From positions 116,454-180,453 of the forward strand of contig NZ_KB907215.1 of the NCBI RefSeq assembly GCF_000381885.1: 64,000 bases of DNA, written 5' to 3'. The translations under genes were made by a program, and so were the position numbers. This document shows positions 59,008 through 64,000 of the stretch, in pieces. Under the pieces are notes generated by a model. The model saw only the letters and a program-made list of their open reading frames with translations, had not been told where the DNA came from and did not search any database. This DNA comes from Actinomadura atramentaria DSM 43919 (GTDB lineage: Bacteria; Actinomycetota; Actinomycetes; Streptosporangiales; Streptosporangiaceae). Each line of letters starts with the position of its first letter. The stretch's first letter is position 1.

Positions 59008-59967
59008 TCAGCGGCGCCGGAAACGGTCGGTCGCCTCGACGAGGCGGTGCAGCGTGCCGGGTTCGGCCCCGCCGTGCCCGGCGTCCTCCACGAGGTGGAA
59101 CTCCGCCTCCGGCCACGCGCGGTGCAGTTCCCACGCCTGGTCCGGCGGCGTCTTGACGTCGTACCGCCCGTTGACGACGACGGCGGGGACGTCGCGCACC
59201 GCGTCGATCCCGGCGAGCAGCCCGCCGTCCGGCAGGAACCCGCCGTGGACGGTGTAGTGGTGGATGATTCGCGCCATCGCCACGCACGCCGCGTCGTCCA
59301 GATCAGGCGGCGCGGTCGGCAGCAGCGCGCCCGCCGCAAGCTCCCAGTCCGCCCACGCGCGGGCGGCGGGGACGCGGACGGCCGGATCGGGATCGCCGAG
59401 GCGACGGCCGTAGGCGGCAAGAAGGTCCCCGCGCTCGGCGGCGGGAACCGCGTCGCGGAACGCGGCCCACTCGGCGGGGAACAGCTTGGCCGCACCGCCG
59501 GGCTCGTACGTCCAGGCGACGTCCTCCGGCCGCACGAGCCAGATGCCGCGCAGCACCAGTTCGGTGACGCGGTCGCGGTGCGCCTGCGCGTAGGCGAGCG
59601 CGAGCGTGCTCCCCCAACTGCCGCCGAACACCAGCCACCGGTCGATCGCCAGGTGCTCGCGCAGCGCTTCGAGGTCGCCGATGAGGGCGGCGGTGTTGTT
59701 GCGTTCCAACGAGACGTCGGGGTCGCCCGCGTGCGGCAGGCTGCGCCCGCAGCCCCGCTGGTCGAGCAGGACGATCCGGTACGCGGCCGGGTCGAAGAAG
59801 CGCCGGTTCAGGGGGAGCGTCCCGCCGCCGGGCCCGCCGTGCAGGAAGACGGCGGGCTTGCCGTGCGGGTTGCCGCAGAGTTCGTAGTGGACGCGGTCGC
59901 CGCCGACGTCGAGCAGCCCGGAGTCGTACGGCTCGATCGGCGGATAGAACGTTCGCATACTGCCCAT
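59008..59967 (-). CDS. pip: Prolyl aminopeptidase (S33, alpha/beta hydrolase)
   Basis: Releases N-terminal proline from peptides in the cytosol. The 319-aa enzyme has the family opening FYPPIEPYDSGLLDVGG, oxyanion HGGPGGG (43-49), DQRGCGRS, the nucleophile elbow GGSWGS (Ser117), and the late acid and base residues (VNGRYDVKTP and EDAGHGG). ATG 59967 or 59958 may be the start; the latter gives MRTF as in homologues. It diverges from the secreted lipase across 93 bp. Confidence 0.94.
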   Translation of the reverse strand: MGSMRTFYPPIEPYDSGLLDVGGDRVHYELCGNPHGKPAVFLHGGPGGGTLPLNRRFFDPAAYRIVLLDQRGCGRSLPHAGDPDVSLERNNTAALIGDLEALREHLAIDRWLVFGGSWGSTLALAYAQAHRDRVTELVLRGIWLVRPEDVAWTYEPGGAAKLFPAEWAAFRDAVPAAERGDLLAAYGRRLGDPDPAVRVPAARAWADWELAAGALLPTAPPDLDDAACVAMARIIHHYTVHGGFLPDGGLLAGIDAVRDVPAVVVNGRYDVKTPPDQAWELHRAWPEAEFHLVEDAGHGGAEPGTLHRLVEATDRFRRR

Positions 59968-60060
59968 TCCTACCCGGACCCCAGGGTGTCCCCAAGTACA
60001 CCCCCGAACCGGTACGCAGGGCCATTAGCGGAGCCGCGCCCGCTCCCTAGCGTCGAGGAC

Positions 60061-61287
60061 ATGAGATTTCGGACTGCGCGTTCCCTCCCCGGCGGCCTGC
60101 TCGCCGCCGCGCTCACCGCGAGCGTCACCCTCGGCCTCACCGCCCCGCCGCGACCCGCCGACGCCGCCCCGCAGCCGGCCCGGCGCGGGACGGTCGTCTC
60201 CGCCGAACGGGTGCAGAACCTTTCGGCGGGGAAAGTCCGGACGGCGCTCGCCGATGACGGGATCGACGCCTCCCGCGTCCGCTACGGCGTCACCGCCTAC
60301 CGGATCGTGTACCGGACGATCGACGTGGCCGGACGGCCGACGACGGCGAGCGGGCTCCTGGTCCTGCCGCGCGACGGCGAGCGGAACCGGCTGCGCGTCG
60401 TCGCGTACACGCACGGCACGATGGCGACGCGGAGCGCGGCCCCGTCCGTGGACGACGGCGGACGGTCCGACGAGGGCCTGCTGTTCGCGTCCGCCGGGTA
60501 CGCGGCCGTCGAACCGGACTACCTCGGCCTCGGCGTCGGCCCCGGCCGCCATCCGTACATGCACGCCGCGTCGGAGACGACCGCGACGCTCGACATGCTG
60601 CGCGCGTCGTTCGCGTTCGCGCGCCGTCCGCTGGACCCGCGCGTCCTGATGACGGGCTTCTCGCAGGGCGGCCAGGCGGCGATGGCGGTCGGCAAGGCGC
60701 TGCGCGCGGGCGCGGACCCCCGCTTCCGGCTCGCGGCCGCCGCACCCGTCAGCGGCCCGTACGCCCTGCGCGACGCGGAAATCCCGGCGATCTTCGACGG
60801 GACGCTCGACCCGCGCACATCGGCCTTCTACCTCGCCTACTTCTTCGTCGCGTGGAACCGCCTGTACCACCTGTACGACAGGCCGACGGAGATCTTCCAG
60901 GCCCCGTACGCGCGCACCGTCGAGTCGCTGTTCGACGGCAGCCACGGCGAAGAGGACATCGTCATGGGTCTCCCCGGCTCGCCGGAAGAACTCCTGACCC
61001 CGCACGGCCTCGACATGCTCCGGCACCCGACCGGCAGGCTCGCCGCCGCGCTGGCCGTCAACGACGCGACGTGCGCGGGCTGGACGCGCGGCGCGCGCGT
61101 CCGGATCTTCGCGGCGCGCGGCGACGAGCAGGTGGCGTTCACCAATGCCGAGCGGTGCCGCGCCGACCTCGCCGCCGCGGGCGTGCGCGCCCCGCTGATC
61201 GACCTCGGGGACCTGCAGCACAACGATTCGGGCCGCCGCGGTCTCGTCGCCGCGCTGGCCTGGTTCCAGCGGATCGCCCGGCCCTGA
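60061..61287 (+). CDS. Secreted lipase/esterase (alpha/beta hydrolase)
   Basis: A 408-aa exported hydrolase. It has a signal peptide (~1-36, ending ADAAP) and then a lipase-like core with VVAYTHGTMATR (oxyanion), DYLGLG, and the nucleophile elbow GFSQGG (Ser201). A likely acid lies in FAARGDEQVAF and the base is in DLQHNDSG. It resembles actinobacterial secretory lipases of the LIP family (PF03583), including the central lid-like region. The substrate is probably an acyl ester or triglyceride. ATG 60061 is preceded by GAGGAC. It ends 9 bp from the stop of the convergent ATPase-like gene. Confidence 0.88.
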   Translation: MRFRTARSLPGGLLAAALTASVTLGLTAPPRPADAAPQPARRGTVVSAERVQNLSAGKVRTALADDGIDASRVRYGVTAYRIVYRTIDVAGRPTTASGLLVLPRDGERNRLRVVAYTHGTMATRSAAPSVDDGGRSDEGLLFASAGYAAVEPDYLGLGVGPGRHPYMHAASETTATLDMLRASFAFARRPLDPRVLMTGFSQGGQAAMAVGKALRAGADPRFRLAAAAPVSGPYALRDAEIPAIFDGTLDPRTSAFYLAYFFVAWNRLYHLYDRPTEIFQAPYARTVESLFDGSHGEEDIVMGLPGSPEELLTPHGLDMLRHPTGRLAAALAVNDATCAGWTRGARVRIFAARGDEQVAFTNAERCRADLAAAGVRAPLIDLGDLQHNDSGRRGLVAALAWFQRIARP

Positions 61288-61296
61288 GCCGGCGTG

Positions 61297-63348
61297 TCAG
61301 CCCTGCTCGCGCCGCGCCGCGTGGCGGCCGGGGCGGCGGGGCTGGCCGAGGCGCGGCGCGGTCAGCCGGGGGCGGCCGTGCCGCGCGCGTTCGGCGGCCG
61401 GTTGCGGCGTCGGCGCGGCGAGCGGCGGCTCGTGCTCGCCCGGCCCGTCCTGCCGCTCGGGTTCCTCGGCGGCCTGCTCGACCCGCTGCTGCTCGCGCAG
61501 GTACTCCTCGAACTCGATGGAGTGCGCGGTCGGCAGCGTGATGATGCCGGGATTGGCGTCCACCATCAGGACGCGGCGGCCCGCCGAGCCCGCGTGGGTG
61601 AACACCATCGCGGTCGGCGGCAGCTCCTGGAGCTGCGGCGGCTCGACGACCAGTTCGCGGAAGCGCTGCCGGGCGGCCGTGGGCGGCATCGTCCGGCCCC
61701 AGGCGGTGGCCGAGCTGATCCCCTGGACGAGCGCCGAGTCGTCGGCGGGCGCGGGCAGCGGCGACCAGGCCGGGTCGGTGAGCGGGTCGCCGGGCCCGCC
61801 GCCGCGCGTCCGCGCGTACGCGACGGTCGAGGCGTAGGTCTCCCCGGCGACGTCGAACGGCGTCTCGCCCGCCGTGTCGGTGATCTCCGCGACGAGCAGG
61901 CGGCGGTCCGAGCCGATGTGCTCGGCGGCGATCCGCGCGTCCTCGGGGTTGCCGAGCCGCATGAAGCCGACCGCGGCGTGCCCGCGCCGCCCCAGCCGCT
62001 CGCGGACGTGCGCGGGCAGCGACCGGTACATGAGCACGAGTCCGTTGCCGGTGGCCTCGCACGCGTCGATGAGCCGGTCCAGGACGTCGCCGCGCAGCTT
62101 CTCCGCCCCGCACAGGAACAGCGTGTGCTGCCATCGCCCACCGGGCGGCGACTCGCGGATGCGGTGGGTGAGCGCGGTCGTGACGTACGTGCCGAGGACG
62201 CGGTTGGTGAGGACGCCCGCCCGCCGGTCCATCGACACCACGTGCAGCCGCGACGGCGGCAGCACGACGGGTTCCGCGCCGATCCCCTCCAGCTTGCGGA
62301 GCTGCGCCTCCAGCGCCCACGCGTGCCGGACGACGATCCGCCCGATGGCGTCCCGGCCGAACAGCGTCTCGACGCGCGCCAACTGCTCCTCGGTGAGCAG
62401 GCCCCGGCGCAGGTCGTCGCGCGGGTCCCCGACCTGGGCGAGGACGCGGAGCGCGGCGGTGATGCGCGGCAGCGTCGCGTCCGCGCCGAGGACCTCGATG
62501 ACGCGTTCCAGGATCGAGTTGTCGAACGACAGGTCGCGGGTGCTCGACTGCTCCTCGCCCGCGCCGACGACGAGCGACAGCACGTCCGCGAGCGCCTCCG
62601 GCCCGAGGCCGCGCGTCACGTCGAGGCGGGGCAGGTCGGCGGGCAGCACCCAGACGAGCGGGTCGTCGCCCCGGTCGGCGGCGAGCCGCAGCAGGTCGTG
62701 GGCGACGGCTCCCTCCGACAGGTCGATGACGGTGACGCGCGCGCCGACGGCGAGCCGCGCCGCGCCCATCGTCGTGACGAACGCCGACCAGCCCGCGAGC
62801 GTGCCGCCGACGACGTCCACCCGGTCCACGCCGGGCGGGACGGCGACCGGGTACCACTCGCGCTGCTCCTCGTAGGCGAGGCGGCGGCGCTCCCAGGCGC
62901 GGCGGGCGTCGGCGTGGGCGCGGTCGGCCTCGCGTCCGGCGCGCTCGTGCTCGCGGCGCAGCTCCTCCTGCGCGGCGCGCTCGGCGGCGATCCGGGCGCG
63001 GACGAGCTGCTCGTCACGCCACAGCGCCGACCCGGTGATGCCGAGGACGACGACGCACGCGAGCAGCCCGACGAGCGCGAACGCCCACGGCAGCACCCCG
63101 GCGACGGCGCAGACGAGGAACAGCAGGACGAACCCGCACGCCCCGGCGGCGGCGGTGCGCAGCGGCCGGCCCGCGAACTGCGCGCCCGCCGGGCGCGCGG
63201 GCGGCGGCGCGGCGGCCGGGGCGGCGCGCCGGGGCGCGGCGGGCGGCGGCCCGGGGTCGGGGTGGACCTGCGCGTAGCGCCAGCCCACGTAGACGCGGTC
63301 GGGCTGGACGAAACGCGACCCCGCCGACCCGCCTGCCATGTCCGTCAC
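61297..63348 (-). CDS. ATPase-like membrane protein lacking a Walker lysine
   Basis: A 683-aa protein. The N-terminal part is Pro/Ala-rich (VYVGWRYAQVHPDPGPPP). Two TMs are around 73-115, followed by a coiled coil of ~60 residues rich in Arg/Glu (RIAAERAAQEELRREHERAG). The soluble core has the look of a HerA/FtsK-like P-loop domain (VIDLSEGAVAHDLLRLAADRGDDP, TLFLCGAEKLRGDVLDRLIDA, GNGLVLMYRSLP). At the expected Walker A position it reads VVGGTLAGWSAFVTTMGA, with no GK(S/T). The C-terminal ~60 residues are disordered. GTG 63348 has AGGGG at good spacing; ATG 63339 is an alternative. Function unknown. Confidence 0.68.
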   Translation of the reverse strand: MTDMAGGSAGSRFVQPDRVYVGWRYAQVHPDPGPPPAAPRRAAPAAAPPPARPAGAQFAGRPLRTAAAGACGFVLLFLVCAVAGVLPWAFALVGLLACVVVLGITGSALWRDEQLVRARIAAERAAQEELRREHERAGREADRAHADARRAWERRRLAYEEQREWYPVAVPPGVDRVDVVGGTLAGWSAFVTTMGAARLAVGARVTVIDLSEGAVAHDLLRLAADRGDDPLVWVLPADLPRLDVTRGLGPEALADVLSLVVGAGEEQSSTRDLSFDNSILERVIEVLGADATLPRITAALRVLAQVGDPRDDLRRGLLTEEQLARVETLFGRDAIGRIVVRHAWALEAQLRKLEGIGAEPVVLPPSRLHVVSMDRRAGVLTNRVLGTYVTTALTHRIRESPPGGRWQHTLFLCGAEKLRGDVLDRLIDACEATGNGLVLMYRSLPAHVRERLGRRGHAAVGFMRLGNPEDARIAAEHIGSDRRLLVAEITDTAGETPFDVAGETYASTVAYARTRGGGPGDPLTDPAWSPLPAPADDSALVQGISSATAWGRTMPPTAARQRFRELVVEPPQLQELPPTAMVFTHAGSAGRRVLMVDANPGIITLPTAHSIEFEEYLREQQRVEQAAEEPERQDGPGEHEPPLAAPTPQPAAERARHGRPRLTAPRLGQPRRPGRHAARREQG

Positions 63349-63552
63349 GTCGTGAGACCCCTGGGTGGTGCGGGATGCTGAGGGAACGGATACCGGTGTC
63401 CTATACCGCACAGGGTAAGGACGTCCACGGGGTGCCGTGCGCGGTTCGCCGGAATGCGTCCGCATGCGCCGGGTCTCGTCCGTCAATTCGGTCACCGAGT
63501 TCACCTGCGGCAAAGATCGGACACGCCCGGTTTCAAGGTTGGCCGGATGCGG

Positions 63553-64000
63553 TCACGCGCCGCGCACGAGTTCCTCCCACGCGGCGCACACCTCGGGCAG
63601 CCCGCGCGCGTCGCGGGCCTGCGCCGCGCCGATGCGCCGCTCCTGCTCCCACCGGCCGCCGTTGACGATGACCTCGATCGCGTCGGCCATCTCGCCCGCG
63701 TCGCGGTGGATCCAGCGCCGGTCGTAGACGGTGTCGGCGCCCGGCCGGTCCCGCACGACGGCCACCGCGCCGGACGCCATGCCGGCGAGGGGCGCGGCGC
63801 GGACGTCCTCGGCGTCGGCGGTGGACAGCACGAACCCGACGCGGCGCAGCCAGACGGCGGTGTCGCGGCCGGGCTCGTCGAACACGACGCCGTCCGCGAG
63901 CGACGGCGACGCGGCCAGGCGGCGGAACAGCAGCTCGTAGTGCGCGCGCTCGTCCGGCCGCGCCCAGACGCGCGGGTCCTCCCAGGGCAGCCGCGTCCGC
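63553..64000 (-). CDS. Glycosyltransferase-like protein, C-terminal part (cut by window edge)
   Basis: The frame is open to base 64000, so the start lies outside. The visible ~149 residues begin RTRLPWEDPRVWARPDERAH. They include SPSLADGVVFDEPGRDTAVWL and RVGFVLSTADAEDVRAAPLAGMASGAVAVVRDRPGADTVY, the last resembling the acceptor of GT4-type enzymes where an acidic residue and a Gly/Ala-rich helix contact the nucleotide sugar. The end ...CAAWEELVRGA closes the protein. Product and pathway cannot be named from this fragment. Confidence 0.6.
   Translation of the reverse strand, partial: RTRLPWEDPRVWARPDERAHYELLFRRLAASPSLADGVVFDEPGRDTAVWLRRVGFVLSTADAEDVRAAPLAGMASGAVAVVRDRPGADTVYDRRWIHRDAGEMADAIEVIVNGGRWEQERRIGAAQARDARGLPEVCAAWEELVRGA

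Noticed and set aside
1-64000. tRNA, rRNA, tmRNA, RNase P or SRP RNA genes
   Set aside because: I looked for their characteristic core sequences and saw none, but a covariance search was not possible here.

Overview
The window is about 64 kb of very high-GC actinobacterial chromosome. Mycothiol biosynthesis (mshA), an HBHA-like operon, lipid II amidation genes (murT-gatD) and a predicted F420-binding protein point to an actinomycete. The overall gene set suggests the Streptosporangiales (an Actinomadura-like organism), but no rRNA or species marker is present, so that placement is inference. No tRNA, rRNA, CRISPR array, complete insertion sequence or prophage was recognised.

Left part (1-24 kb): a repeat-rich non-coding stretch precedes a membrane Ser/Thr kinase. 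Then come gpmA, a YbjN protein and mshA (leftward); an SDR; a large PEP-utilising enzyme; a methyltransferase; an acyl-CoA ligase; a mycothiol-S-transferase-like protein; a universal stress protein and a macrodomain protein. A PepSY protein diverges from a two-component system whose response regulator carries a one-base frameshift. Next are an epimerase, a winged-helix protein, a TetR regulator, trpS with a possible Trp attenuator, and a MarR/MFS/F420-type drug-response unit.

Middle (23-45 kb): a BlaI/M56 sensor pair diverges from cydAB across three 15-bp-phased GTAGTACTAC boxes. Then come a PLP decarboxylase, a TetR gene, the XRE-HBHA-DUF2516 cluster (same order as in mycobacteria), a YpfJ-type metalloprotease and a DUF2207 protein. 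A 1.36 kb repeat-filled gap follows, then an FCD regulator with a repetitive tail coupled to a CynX-type MFS gene, an asparaginase, dtd, a secreted phosphodiester glycosidase, a YgfZ protein and a Fur regulator.

Right part (45-64 kb): a 12-codon ORF with a near-complete anti-SD match is followed by a densely folded segment. Then come a nitrobindin-like protein, DsrE, a HEAT protein and murT-gatD. Two paralogous zinc-ribbon/low-complexity/single-TM proteins converge with a HerA-like ATPase. Next are a secreted Pro-rich protein, two alpha/beta hydrolases, a second ATPase-like membrane protein lacking a Walker lysine, and a glycosyltransferase-like gene cut by the window edge.

The most unusual features are: (i) a dispersed ~145-bp repeat in three intergenic copies whose hairpin loop is inverted in one copy; (ii) the small-ORF/structured-RNA locus at 45.0-45.2 kb; (iii) phased BlaI boxes controlling cytochrome bd; (iv) a trpS leader with mutually exclusive hairpins; (v) many unrelated tandem arrays confined to gaps between genes; and (vi) the zinc-ribbon pair facing a HerA-type ATPase.
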